14,208 nt of DNA from an uncultured Candidatus Peregrinibacteria bacterium (GCA_903822115.1 CAIJNU010000027.1:1-14208); one strand, 5' to 3'; counted from the first letter of the stretch, positions 1-6,946 are shown. The notes: a model not told the origin generated them from the sequence alone. Numbers and translations: made by a program.

Positions 1-97
1 AGAGAGAAAGAAAACGCTGGCGCGCCGAAGCCCATCATATGGCTCTGCGCCTCCGCTCCGGCTGCTCCAAGGTTTCGCAGCCGTCGCTTCGGCGTTA

Positions 98-125
98 TGT
101 CACGGCGGTCACGACCGCCGTGACA
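98..125. repeat. Perfect 13-bp inverted repeat
   Basis: TGTCACGGCGGTC is followed after two bases (AC) by its exact reverse complement, GACCGCCGTGACA. As RNA this makes a 12-bp stem with a four-base loop. No T-run follows on either strand, so it is not a standard intrinsic terminator. The near-zero spacer would also suit a dimeric regulator or recombinase site. Function unknown. Confidence 0.8.
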
Positions 126-346
126 CAGAGCCTCTCCTCCAGTCTCAAATACTCGCACTCGCAGATTGGCAACGGCGCGCGACGAGGAAGGTTGTTCTTT
201 ATTCTTTTACACAAAAAACACACACCTACATAGCCGGAGCGCGCAACACGGGGTGGAATAGCAGGAATGGGAAGAGATCTTCTTGAGGGGCCATACGAGA
301 AGAGAGCGGTGGAAGACGAAGCATTGTTGCGCGAGCACTTTCTTTC

Positions 347-379
347 CGCCTTTCTTTCTTGCCTTGAGAAAGAAAGGCG
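347..379. repeat. Perfect 13-bp hairpin downstream of tig
   Basis: CGCCTTTCTTTCT (347-359) pairs exactly with AGAAAGAAAGGCG (367-379) across a 7-base loop. It begins 57 bases past the trigger factor stop codon in the direction of transcription, where a terminator or 3'-end-stabilising hairpin is expected. However, the minus strand continues as GAAAGAAAGTGC with no U-tract. The 3' half, GCCTTGAGAAAGAA, recurs at 388-401, so an alternative pairing is possible. Confidence 0.65.
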
Positions 380-435
380 AATCCCTCGCCTTGAGAAAGA
401 AGGGTAAGAGTCCAACGAGTAAAGAGATTAATTCA

Positions 436-1716
436 TCAAGCAGCAAGCATCTGCTCTGTCAGCTTCTCCACTCTCCGCTGCCACTTGAGCTGCTCGTAAT
501 CGTCCGTGCCCGGCGAGAATTTCTTCTTGAATGCGGAGCGATCTGCCTCTGGAGTTCCTTCCGCCATGTTCCTCACGAGCGTCTGCATTTCTTCATCCGA
601 GACGGCGGTCTCACGTTGCTCCAGGAGCGCCTCCACCCCAAGGCGGAGCGTGATGCGCTGCTGCGCTTGTTTGCGCAAATCCTTGCGGAAATCTTCGGGT
701 GTCTTTTTCGTGCGCTTCAACCAATCCTCGAGTGTCGTTCCTTGCCTCGTCAGCTGCTCGGAACGTTCGGAGATGAGGCGATGCTCCTCCTCTTCGATGA
801 GCTCGTCGGGAAGCGAGACGTGAGTCGCCTTGCCGATGGCCTCGAATAGCGCTTGTTCCCGGCGTCCCTGCTCGACGGATTCCTCCTGCGAGCGCAGCGA
901 CGTCTCGATGCGTGTGCGCAGGTCGGCAACCGATTCGCCGAGCCCGCGTTCTTTCACAAACGCATCCGTGAGCTCGGGGAGCGTGACTTCCTCCACTTTC
1001 GTGACGGTCGCGGAGAACGTGACGGGTTTGTTGCGCAGGTGTTCCGCGTGGTAGTCGGCGGGGAAGGTGAGTGTGAAGGATTTACTCTCGTTCTTGCCGA
1101 GTCCCGTGAGCGCCTCCTCGAATCCCGGCAGGAGCGTTGCGCTTCCGATCACGACGGCGTAGTTCTTCGTCTTCGTCCCCGCCACTTCCTTGCCGTCGGC
1201 GTCCTTCCCCTCGAAATCGATTGTCACCTGGTCTCCCTTCTGTGCTTTGCGATCGATCTCCTTCGTCGTCTGATCCTGTTGCCGGAGGTAAGCGACCATG
1301 CGATCGACCTCCTTCTCTCCAATCGTCACTTCCTTCTTCTCAATCTTAATGCGGTCGGCGCCCTTGAGCGTCACCTCCGGTTTTTCGACGAAGAGGAGCG
1401 AAACCGAGAGGGGATTTGCGGATGTCACGGAGATGCGCGGAGGCAGAATGGGATGCAAATGGTGCTCTTCGATGATTTTTCCGAGCATCTCTCCGAGCAG
1501 CGCTCTGACAGTTTCTTCGAGGAGCGACTCCGCACCGATCTTTTCGCGGATGATGTTCGCAGGCGCCTTGCCTTCTCGGAATCCCGGTACGCGTACGGAT
1601 TGTCCGAGGCGGCGCAGAGCCGCGTCTTCGGCTTTCGCTCGCTCTTCACCGGTGAAGGTGATGGCGCATTCTGTTCGCGATGATGGCAGCTTCTTGAGCT
1701 CGATGGAGGAGGGCAT
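436..1716 (-). CDS. tig: Trigger factor (ribosome-associated chaperone, peptidyl-prolyl isomerase)
   Basis: This is the folding chaperone that docks beside the ribosomal exit tunnel and shields nascent chains. The N-terminal domain carries the ribosome-docking signature GFREGKAP at about residues 45-52. A central FKBP-type isomerase domain (about 158-244) opens with QKGDQVTIDFEG and includes LLPGFEEALTGLG. The rest (about 248-426) is the charged, helical chaperone arm ending EKLTEQMLAA. Length (426 aa) is normal for the family. I chose the ATG at 1716; an in-frame GTG two codons upstream (1722) gives 428 aa. Neither start has a Shine-Dalgarno sequence. The gene follows the glycosyltransferase gene by 53 bases and is probably the last gene of the 5705-436 cluster. 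A TATCCT at 1725-1730 could be a weak private -10 element, but I see no good -35. Confidence 0.97.
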   Translation of the reverse strand: MPSSIELKKLPSSRTECAITFTGEERAKAEDAALRRLGQSVRVPGFREGKAPANIIREKIGAESLLEETVRALLGEMLGKIIEEHHLHPILPPRISVTSANPLSVSLLFVEKPEVTLKGADRIKIEKKEVTIGEKEVDRMVAYLRQQDQTTKEIDRKAQKGDQVTIDFEGKDADGKEVAGTKTKNYAVVIGSATLLPGFEEALTGLGKNESKSFTLTFPADYHAEHLRNKPVTFSATVTKVEEVTLPELTDAFVKERGLGESVADLRTRIETSLRSQEESVEQGRREQALFEAIGKATHVSLPDELIEEEEHRLISERSEQLTRQGTTLEDWLKRTKKTPEDFRKDLRKQAQQRITLRLGVEALLEQRETAVSDEEMQTLVRNMAEGTPEADRSAFKKKFSPGTDDYEQLKWQRRVEKLTEQMLAA

Positions 1717-1769
1717 GGGCACGGAGGATAGGACAAATATTGTTGTGAAGGAAGACGAGACTGCGGACT

Positions 1770-3350
1770 TTAGTTTCTCCGGTAGAGGAATTCGTAGGAT
1801 CCTGTTCCTGAGGCAAAGGGGAGTGCGGCGGCACAGGACGGCGGAACCGCGGAGAAATGCTTGGCGATGTAATTTCGTGCTCCTTGCCTCCCTGAAATCT
1901 CGGAAGAGATAGAAGTCTGATCTGATTTCGTTTTCCCCCGAACGATGATGGGAGTTGTGTCGAGATTTCTGAAGAACGTATCGTTCAGGACGGGATAGTG
2001 GTCGGTGAGAAAGGTTGCGTATTGGTAGAAAGCCGGACCCATGGGAGAGTGTTGGCTGTAGGCATAGGGATGATTGCCATTGGCCCCCATGAAGAAGTAC
2101 CGAGGTATCTTGCAGGCATCAAGGACAATATCGAGATCTCTTGCAACGCGTTCCGCACTGCTCTGGCCGTACCTCTGCAACGATGGCATGTGCGAGAGTG
2201 ATGCGAGTGCCCTTGGTGTTACGGTGGCGAGACAAAGCAGGGAGATGGCGGCTACAACGCGCCAATTCTTCCAAAGAGGAGATCCCGCGGTTGCAATGCC
2301 TTCCGCGAAGATCAGGAAGAGTGCCGCGAGAGCCGGGACTGCGAGGACGAAGTGATGCCCGTAGGGCATGCCGAGACCCACGACAAATGTGACGAGGGAA
2401 ATGGCGACGACGACGCTTCCGACGGCGTAAGAGAATCTCTGCAGCTTGCCTCGTAAAGCGCAGTAATCACTCCATATGATCTCTCCGAGGATGACGAATA
2501 CGCTGAGAGCGAAGGGGGTGCTGAAGAGCAGAATGTTCCTTCCGATGCGTTGCCATCGTAGCATGCGAGACAGCAGAGATGGGGCGATGGCGATATGATG
2601 CGCTGCCCGGATTGCGGGGAGGTAGATCGTGAAGTAGGTCTGGAAGCAATGCAGGAGCAGGAGGGAGAGAGCGAAGATGACTCCCGCGATGATGGCGGGA
2701 AACAGGAAATTGCGAAGTAGCTGGTGTGGATTTCTGCGGTAGAGGAGGAGGGCACAGGAGAATGCTACGAGCAAGAAAGGCTCTTTCATGAAGATCGCTC
2801 CGAAGAGGGAGGCGCTCGCCAGCAGCAGTCGGCGCACTGTGAGTGGAGTCTCACTATAGGCGAGCACTGCGACAAAGAGGATCGTGAAACATGCGCCGAA
2901 GGATTCCACTTGAAAAGCGCCACTCCTCACCGACGTATACAGGGCGAGGAGTATGGCCGAGAGCAGCACGATCGCTGCCGCCAAGCGGCGGGCATGGCTG
3001 TTCTTCGTACGTTTCCAGAAGGCCCATGAGAGGGCAAGAGGTATGCTGAGGAGTGCGAGAATCTGAACGATGCCGGTATTTCTTGCGTTTCCGGAAAGGA
3101 GGACGAGGCTGCTGAGAAGGAAGATCCCCGGAGGCTTAGATTCGAACAAATCATGGTACGGCACCAACCCGTTGAGAATGCCGCGACCGACTGCGAGGTA
3201 GATCGGGGAATCCACGGTTAGTGGACCGTGCCATTCTCCGATCATGCGCACGGCAAATTCCGCCGTCGCGAGGAGCACGGTGACTCCCAAGATAATGAGC
3301 GGAAGAGCACGGAACGCACGTTGAAGGAGATTCGTGTGGTGGCGAGGCAC
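1770..3350 (-). CDS. GT39/ArnT-like polytopic membrane glycosyltransferase
   Basis: Probable membrane glycosyltransferase of the dolichyl/undecaprenyl-phosphate-sugar type (GT-C fold), adding sugars to proteins or envelope glycans on the outer face of the membrane. It is 526 aa with about 10-11 hydrophobic segments, the first at about residues 16-34. Two family-like motifs follow: an acidic residue in the first external loop (TVDSPIY, D47) and YHDLFESKPPG around D67, typical of PMT_2/ArnT-like enzymes. The last ~120 residues are largely soluble. The start is GTG at 3350, needed to include the first membrane segment; the next ATG (3245) would lose it. A GGAGG lies over the secF stop but is about 25 bases from the GTG, too far to serve. 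It is 26 bases downstream of secF. Donor and acceptor cannot be told from sequence. Confidence 0.8.
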   Translation of the reverse strand: MPRHHTNLLQRAFRALPLIILGVTVLLATAEFAVRMIGEWHGPLTVDSPIYLAVGRGILNGLVPYHDLFESKPPGIFLLSSLVLLSGNARNTGIVQILALLSIPLALSWAFWKRTKNSHARRLAAAIVLLSAILLALYTSVRSGAFQVESFGACFTILFVAVLAYSETPLTVRRLLLASASLFGAIFMKEPFLLVAFSCALLLYRRNPHQLLRNFLFPAIIAGVIFALSLLLLHCFQTYFTIYLPAIRAAHHIAIAPSLLSRMLRWQRIGRNILLFSTPFALSVFVILGEIIWSDYCALRGKLQRFSYAVGSVVVAISLVTFVVGLGMPYGHHFVLAVPALAALFLIFAEGIATAGSPLWKNWRVVAAISLLCLATVTPRALASLSHMPSLQRYGQSSAERVARDLDIVLDACKIPRYFFMGANGNHPYAYSQHSPMGPAFYQYATFLTDHYPVLNDTFFRNLDTTPIIVRGKTKSDQTSISSEISGRQGARNYIAKHFSAVPPSCAAALPFASGTGSYEFLYRRN

Positions 3351-3376
3351 TCCGTCACTATACAGACGGGAGGAGA

Positions 3377-4279
3377 TTACCTCCAGTAGAGGAGGAGCGC
3401 GGAGGCGATGAAGTATGAGGAATACGTTCCGATCACCATGCCGAAGATGAGGGCGAGGATGAACCAGCGGATCGATTCGGAACCGAGGAAGAAGAGTGCG
3501 AAGAGCATGATGAGCACCGACATCATCGTGTTCAGAGTTCGCGGGACGCTCTGCTTGAGGCCGCGAGCCGCCGTTTCCTCGAAGTTCTCCGAGCGGTTCT
3601 CGAAGGAGAGGTTGGCGCGGATACGATCGAAGATGACGATGGTGTCGTTCGTCGAGTAGGCGAGGATCGTGAGGAGAGCCGTGACGAAGAGCGTGTCGAA
3701 CTCAAAGTTCGTGAATTGACCGAGGACGGTGAAGACGCCGGCGGTGATGATGACGTCGTGGAGGAACGCGATGACGGCGAGCACGCCGAACTTCCATGGC
3801 TTGAATTTGCGAGGGAGTTTGCGGAAGGCGAATGTGAGATAGAGGATGATGGCGATGGAGGCGACAGCCAGCGCGATGAAGGAGTGCTGCTTGAGACTCG
3901 CGGAGACGCTCGGACCGATCGTCGTGAATTGCAGTTCCTTCACGGTTGTGAATTTCTGCTTCAGGTAGTCGAGGAGTTGCAGGTGTTCCTCATTACTGAG
4001 AGGACGCATGCGGATGGAGAAGGATGTTCCCTGAATGCCGGTGATGGCGGAGACGAAAACATTCTCCAATTTCGCACCTCCTGTCGGAGTGAACTTCGTG
4101 ATAGCGGCGGACAGATCATTCTTCGTGTCCTGCGCGGGGAGCTGGATTTCCATCAGCGTTCCCCCGATGAACTCAATCGAAAACTTCGGACCCGGCTTCC
4201 AGAGAAGAAGCACCAGCGAGACGATCACGGCGATCGTGGAGATCGTGAGGAAGAATTTGGAGAGGGACTTGAACGTCAT
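3377..4279 (-). CDS. secF: Protein translocase subunit SecF
   Basis: SecF is the RND-type partner of SecD; the SecDF complex uses the proton gradient to pull proteins released by SecYEG across the membrane. The 300-aa protein has the full architecture: TM1 (about 9-27), a periplasmic-side domain beginning FSIEFIGGTLMEI (canonical D/E-F-x-GG), then IGPSVSASLK before TM2 (about 132-152), FLHDVIIT in TM3, LTILAYSTNDTIVIFDRIR in TM4 (the SecF hallmark, usually GYSxNDT), and TM5-6 (about 250-298) with RTLNTMMSV. The start is ATG at 4279 with a C-rich upstream and no Shine-Dalgarno. It follows the unknown anchored protein by 43 bases. secD, normally the immediate upstream neighbour, is not in this window. 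Confidence 0.96.
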   Translation of the reverse strand: MTFKSLSKFFLTISTIAVIVSLVLLLWKPGPKFSIEFIGGTLMEIQLPAQDTKNDLSAAITKFTPTGGAKLENVFVSAITGIQGTSFSIRMRPLSNEEHLQLLDYLKQKFTTVKELQFTTIGPSVSASLKQHSFIALAVASIAIILYLTFAFRKLPRKFKPWKFGVLAVIAFLHDVIITAGVFTVLGQFTNFEFDTLFVTALLTILAYSTNDTIVIFDRIRANLSFENRSENFEETAARGLKQSVPRTLNTMMSVLIMLFALFFLGSESIRWFILALIFGMVIGTYSSYFIASALLLYWR

Positions 4280-4322
4280 ACCGGGGGAGAGTAGCGGGGA
4301 ATTTGTGCGATTGCCAGCCTCA

Positions 4323-5705
4323 TCATTTCCTGTTGCCGCTTTCTTGGCTCATGTCGAGCGTAACGATGTTTCCCGCGTGTTCGACGGAGAAGGAAAGAGC
4401 GCCTTCGGGAAGCCCGAAAGTGCGCATCAGCGTATCGAGAATGGGGAAGGTTTCCTTGAGGTGCAAAACGGTTGTAGGCGGGAGTAATCCCATCGCGGAA
4501 AGATTGCTCTCGACATCGGAAGGGGGAGTCCTGAGTGCGGTGACCGCTTGGGCGAGCCATGAGGCGTCATTGCTGAGGAGCAGATGCTCATCGTTTCGCG
4601 CGGAGAATATTCCGGCGCTCACCCCCTTCTTCTGCGTGGCCTCAAGCGTCCAGTCTCCCACAGTTTGCGTTGTGTGAGAGAGGAGAGACGGATCTTCCTC
4701 GATCGTCTTCGCGCTGTAGCCGTGCGTCAGCTCTCGCTCCTTGATTGAGAAGGGTTGCAGGAGTGAGCTCATGGATTGATGCAAATCGGCGACGGCCGCC
4801 AGCGTCTCCTTGGTGGCGGAGGTCTGAAGGAGAAAGCGGTACTTCAACGAGCCCGTTCCATCCGTGACAGAGAGTGATCCGGGTGAGGCGAGGAGCGGGG
4901 GGAAATCGTAGGCGAAGCTGGCATTGTCGCCGAAGAGATCGCGCCACTCCCTGCGCAGGCGACCCTCGCTCACGATTTGCTGTGTGGGAGAGAGGAGGTG
5001 CATCCATGAAGCGAGTAACGTACTCGGCGATGCGGAAGCGACGAAGAACTGCGCGGCGGGATCGAGTGTGAGCGAGTGGGTGAGAGGAGCGGAGAGCGTG
5101 GCGGAAGAGTTCGACGGAGATAGGAATGAGATCTGCATGCTGGACGCCGTCCAATGGATGGCAGCGAAGGGGGAAGCCGTAAGAGTCTGGAGGAGCATTT
5201 TGCCGCTCCCAGTCCCAAGGAGTCTCAGGTCGATGAATGCGAGCGGAGCTGACGGCGCGTGAGTGATGAGGGACGCGTAGTCCGGTGAGGCGGAGAGACG
5301 GGGGGTTTTCTCCTGAAGCAGCGATGCGACATTACTGCTCGAATACGTCATCGCGTACTTTTCGGAGGAGAAACGCTGCCAAAATGATGAGACGCTCGTC
5401 GGGCGCGGGGAGAACGTCACCCATCCTGTCGAGTGATTGGGGAGCGCGAGGAAGGCGATCGTCGAGGCGGCATCGGTATCCGGGAAGGAACCAAGTGAGG
5501 GAAACTCGCGGGTGAAACGCTCCTGATCACTTTTCGAGATGCCTGCGAATAGTGCGACGGTTTCCTTCTCAGGCAGCAAATCTGCCGGGGAGCGGCTGAT
5601 GTAACCCGCCAAGAATATCCCTCCACCTACGATGAGGGTCAGGAAAACTATGCCAAGAACCCCCAATAAAACCGTGCGCTTTTTCGTGAAATATTCCTTC
5701 ATCAT
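4323..5705 (-). CDS. Membrane-anchored extracytoplasmic protein of unknown function (DUF3352-like)
   Basis: A 460-aa protein with a short basic N-terminus (KEYFTKKR), one membrane segment (about 13-35) and a large Ser/Thr/Ala-rich domain predicted outside the membrane. The pattern just after the anchor (SPADLLPEKETVALFAGI) and the repeated strand-helix character recall DUF3352-type proteins; this is resemblance from memory, not a search result. No catalytic motif is evident. It begins ATGATG (5705 or 5702) and is the first gene of the cluster leading to secF. A GAGACA-16-TACAAT promoter ends eight bases before the first ATG, so the message would have almost no leader. Its place directly before secF suggests, weakly, a link to protein export or envelope quality control. 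Confidence 0.82.
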   Translation of the reverse strand: MMKEYFTKKRTVLLGVLGIVFLTLIVGGGIFLAGYISRSPADLLPEKETVALFAGISKSDQERFTREFPSLGSFPDTDAASTIAFLALPNHSTGWVTFSPRPTSVSSFWQRFSSEKYAMTYSSSNVASLLQEKTPRLSASPDYASLITHAPSAPLAFIDLRLLGTGSGKMLLQTLTASPFAAIHWTASSMQISFLSPSNSSATLSAPLTHSLTLDPAAQFFVASASPSTLLASWMHLLSPTQQIVSEGRLRREWRDLFGDNASFAYDFPPLLASPGSLSVTDGTGSLKYRFLLQTSATKETLAAVADLHQSMSSLLQPFSIKERELTHGYSAKTIEEDPSLLSHTTQTVGDWTLEATQKKGVSAGIFSARNDEHLLLSNDASWLAQAVTALRTPPSDVESNLSAMGLLPPTTVLHLKETFPILDTLMRTFGLPEGALSFSVEHAGNIVTLDMSQESGNRK

Positions 5706-5713
5706 TTAGCCCA

Positions 5714-5741
5714 ATTGTAGCGCAAAAAATGCCTTTGTCTC
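5714..5741 (-). promoter_or_regulatory. Promoter of the 5705-436 cluster, near-leaderless
   Basis: On the minus strand, GAGACA (5736-5741, 4/6 to the -35 consensus) and TACAAT (5714-5719, 5/6 to the -10 consensus) are separated by 16 bases. Only eight bases separate the -10 from the ATG at 5705, so transcription should begin at or within a base or two of the start codon. Confidence 0.55.
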
Positions 5742-5755
5742 GTCGAATCAATTTT

Positions 5756-5770
5756 GTATTCACGTAATAC
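5756..5770. promoter_or_regulatory. Possible operator between divergent promoters
   Basis: GTATT-CACGT-AATAC is a 5-bp inverted repeat with an ACGT-containing centre. It lies between the -35 of the minus-strand promoter (5741) and that of the plus-strand promoter (5798). The placement suits a regulator controlling both directions, but such short palindromes also occur by chance. Confidence 0.25.
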
Positions 5771-5797
5771 TTTGTGGATTATGGCTATCTCAACTTC

Positions 5798-5825
5798 TTG
5801 CAAAGAAATTTAGATTGAATACAAT
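5798..5825 (+). promoter_or_regulatory. Plus-strand promoter for the candidate structured RNA
   Basis: TTGCAA (5798-5803, 4/6) and TACAAT (5820-5825, 5/6) are 16 bases apart. The predicted start at about 5831 coincides with the first base of a perfect hairpin, GATTTGC-ctcta-GCAAATC (5831-5849), as expected for a transcript with a structured 5' end. No start codon with a credible protein follows. Confidence 0.5.
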
Positions 5826-5830
5826 GCCAT

Positions 5831-6450
5831 GATTTGCCTCTAGCAAATCGAGACACAAACACTCACAGACAAAACCCCTGCCCCGGGGCACAAACAAATA
5901 CAGAAGGAATCCGCTCATTCACATCAAAGATACGACGATGAAGAGAGAAGTGAATAGTGAATATTTCTCTCCATCGTTGAGCAGAAAGTACGGTGGCCGC
6001 AACTGCGGCCGCTCCCGCGTAGCGTTTCACTCCACTCACGACTGGCCCACGGGCCTCTGTTGGACACGCAAACGCCAATCAAACGGGACACCTCCATGCA
6101 TCCGGGGATGCTTGGACCGTCAGATGAGAGCCTTTGGGCTTTCGCCTGCGGCTACCGTTCTCTCTGCTCTGCAATGTCGCGTCGCGGAAAGCGAGGATGC
6201 TCCAGTGACGCGCTACTGCTTCTCCCCAGTGCCTCCCGAGCGGCTTTGTCGCTCCGCGGTAGGCCGGTCCGGGGACTTCGTTGGGTTACGAGGAGAAACA
6301 AGAAACCCGAGCAAGGCAGAGAAACGAGGGATCCTCACCTCAAGTCTTCCTCCATTGTTATAAGGCTGAGCGCTTGACTCATGTGATTCGGCGCTGATAG
6401 TCACGGGGGATCGACACAAACACAAAAAGGCACCGAAAGGGGCCTTTTTG
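5831..6450 (+). ncRNA. Candidate long structured non-coding RNA (~620 nt)
   Basis: A promoter upstream and an intrinsic terminator at 6423-6450 bracket 620 bases lacking a believable protein gene. Several stems are visible: 5831-5837/5843-5849; a long one joining 5933-5940 to 5972-5979 and 5943-5949 to 5965-5971 with a two-A bulge; 5995-6000/6005-6010; 6044-6048/6051-6055; and 6094-6103/6106-6115 with one mismatch. TGCCCCGGGGCA at 5879-5890 is self-complementary. I compared it by eye with RNase P RNA (no GAGGAAAGTCC), tmRNA (no tag frame or tRNA-like ends) and SRP RNA (no GGAAG apical motif) and recognise none. The part from about 6120 to 6380 is less clearly structured, so it may instead be two elements. 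The open frames inside look non-coding. Confidence 0.45.
6423..6450. terminator. Intrinsic terminator, symmetrical (both strands)
   Basis: CAAAAAGGC (6423-6431) pairs with GCCTTTTTG (6442-6450). The stem continues inside as CC-GAAA-GG with a GAAA tetraloop and one A-G mismatch. T5 follows the stem on the plus strand, and the A5 arm gives a U-run on the minus strand. It would end the candidate plus-strand RNA and act as a backstop for minus-strand transcripts arriving from the right. Confidence 0.88.
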
Positions 6451-6462
6451 TTAAAGCGTGAA

Positions 6463-6594
6463 AGGAAACCTTGACGGTTTCCTCCCCGCCTGAACGAAAT
6501 TCATTCGGGCAGGTCACGGACTCTCTTTCCCTTCAAAGTGTCGCTCCAGGCAGGTCCTTCGTCAGGCTCAGGATAAACTCGCCTGCCTTCGCGA
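6463..6594. repeat. Array of three hairpins (REP-like)
   Basis: Three inverted repeats stand in a row. The first is AGGAAACC (6463-6470)/GGTTTCCT (6476-6483). The second is CCTGAACGAA (6489-6498)/TTCGGGCAGG (6504-6513), eight of ten paired. The third is nested: TCGC (6541-6544)/GCGA (6591-6594), AGGCAGG (6548-6554)/CCTGCCT (6582-6588) and TCCT (6555-6558)/AGGA (6570-6573). They lie between two facing terminators, where REP-type elements are commonly found. The third contains CCTTCGTCAGGCTCAGGA, similar to a palindromic repeat I have seen in many metagenome-derived genomes. Confidence 0.6.
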
Positions 6595-6660
6595 CGGATA
6601 GTTTAAATAGGTGTGCTATTTGATTGAATACATCTCGATCTGCTGAGCTTACCAATTCAC

Positions 6661-6695
6661 AAAAAAGAGAGACGCAGCCACGAGGACTGCGTCCC
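6661..6695 (-). terminator. Intrinsic terminator on the minus strand
   Basis: Reading the minus strand, GGGACGCAG (6695-6687) pairs with CTGCGTCTC (6677-6669) as nine pairs including one G-U, with a 9-base loop. It runs almost directly into six Ts (6666-6661). This is the strongest stop for transcripts arriving from the TPR gene or from the promoter at 6872-6899. Confidence 0.85.
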
Positions 6696-6782
6696 AATCC
6701 CCCTGTGTTGGTGTGGCCAAGAATCAGGAAGGAAGGGGAGTGTAGACGAAAAGGAAATGTGTACCAATGTGGATAAATGTAA

Positions 6783-6819
6783 TTAATTAAAGAGGCACAA
6801 TCCGGGAGAACTGTGCCTC
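6783..6819 (-). terminator. Intrinsic terminator on the minus strand
   Basis: GAGGCACA (minus strand, 6819-6812) pairs perfectly with TGTGCCTC (6799-6792) over a 12-base loop and is followed by TTTAATTAATT. The T-run is broken by As, so it is probably weaker than the terminator at 6661-6695. Confidence 0.72.
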
Positions 6820-6871
6820 GATCACTGCTGCCCCTGGTTGGTTGATTAGATGAGGAGTAGCAGAGACCCAA

Positions 6872-6899
6872 ATTGTAGATCAAATTTAAGTGATGACAA
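6872..6899 (-). promoter_or_regulatory. Strong minus-strand promoter inside the TPR 3' region
   Basis: TTGTCA (6894-6899, 5/6 to -35) and TACAAT (6872-6877, 5/6 to -10) are spaced by 16 bases in an AT-rich stretch just past the stop codon at 6947. No start codon for a plausible protein follows, which points to a small RNA. Confidence 0.55.
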
Positions 6900-6946
6900 C
6901 TAAGTTATGCTCTCCCCTACGACCTAAAATTCTACAAGCTAATAAC

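Larger units (their letters stand above)
1..435. other. Intergenic region without a supported gene
   Basis: I see no coding region with recognisable protein character here. The short open frames on both strands have arginine/serine-rich, low-information translations. The stretch contains a 13-bp perfect inverted repeat at 98-125, a 13-bp perfect hairpin at 347-379, and a repeated GCCTTGAGAAAGAA at 361-374 and 388-401. It lies downstream of the trigger factor gene, so it should include the end of that transcript, but no hairpin followed by a clear T-run on the minus strand was found. Confidence 0.6.
6661..6865 (-). ncRNA. Candidate minus-strand small RNA
   Basis: A strong promoter (6872-6899) lies beyond the stop codon of the TPR gene and predicts a start near 6865. 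Two intrinsic terminators follow at 6792-6819 and 6661-6695, giving possible products of about 80 and 205 nt. The only long frame here, 116 codons over 6533-6883, begins at the promoter itself and runs through both terminators and a repeat, so it is not credible as a gene. I cannot match the RNA to 6S, 4.5S or another known family; its ends do not pair as in 6S RNA. Confidence 0.42.

Noticed and set aside
1..38. Start of a minus-strand gene at the left edge (ATGATG at 38-33)
   Set aside because: Only about 12 codons are visible, with no promoter or family character, so it cannot be supported.
853..1683. 276-codon plus-strand open frame
   Set aside because: Lies entirely antisense to tig, which has full trigger factor signatures; the translation has no family character. 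It is a high-G+C shadow frame.
5938..6363. 141-codon plus-strand open frame
   Set aside because: Starts inside a long hairpin and reads as Arg/Ser/Cys-rich, low-information protein; better explained as part of a structured RNA or non-coding spacer.
5831..6450. RNase P RNA, tmRNA or SRP RNA
   Set aside because: No GAGGAAAGTCC-type core, no tag-peptide frame or pairing tRNA-like ends, and no GGAAG-type SRP loop on either strand by eye. A covariance-model search would settle it.
6533..6883. 116-codon minus-strand open frame
   Set aside because: It starts inside a promoter -10/spacer region, runs through two intrinsic terminators and ends in a repeat hairpin; not a plausible protein.
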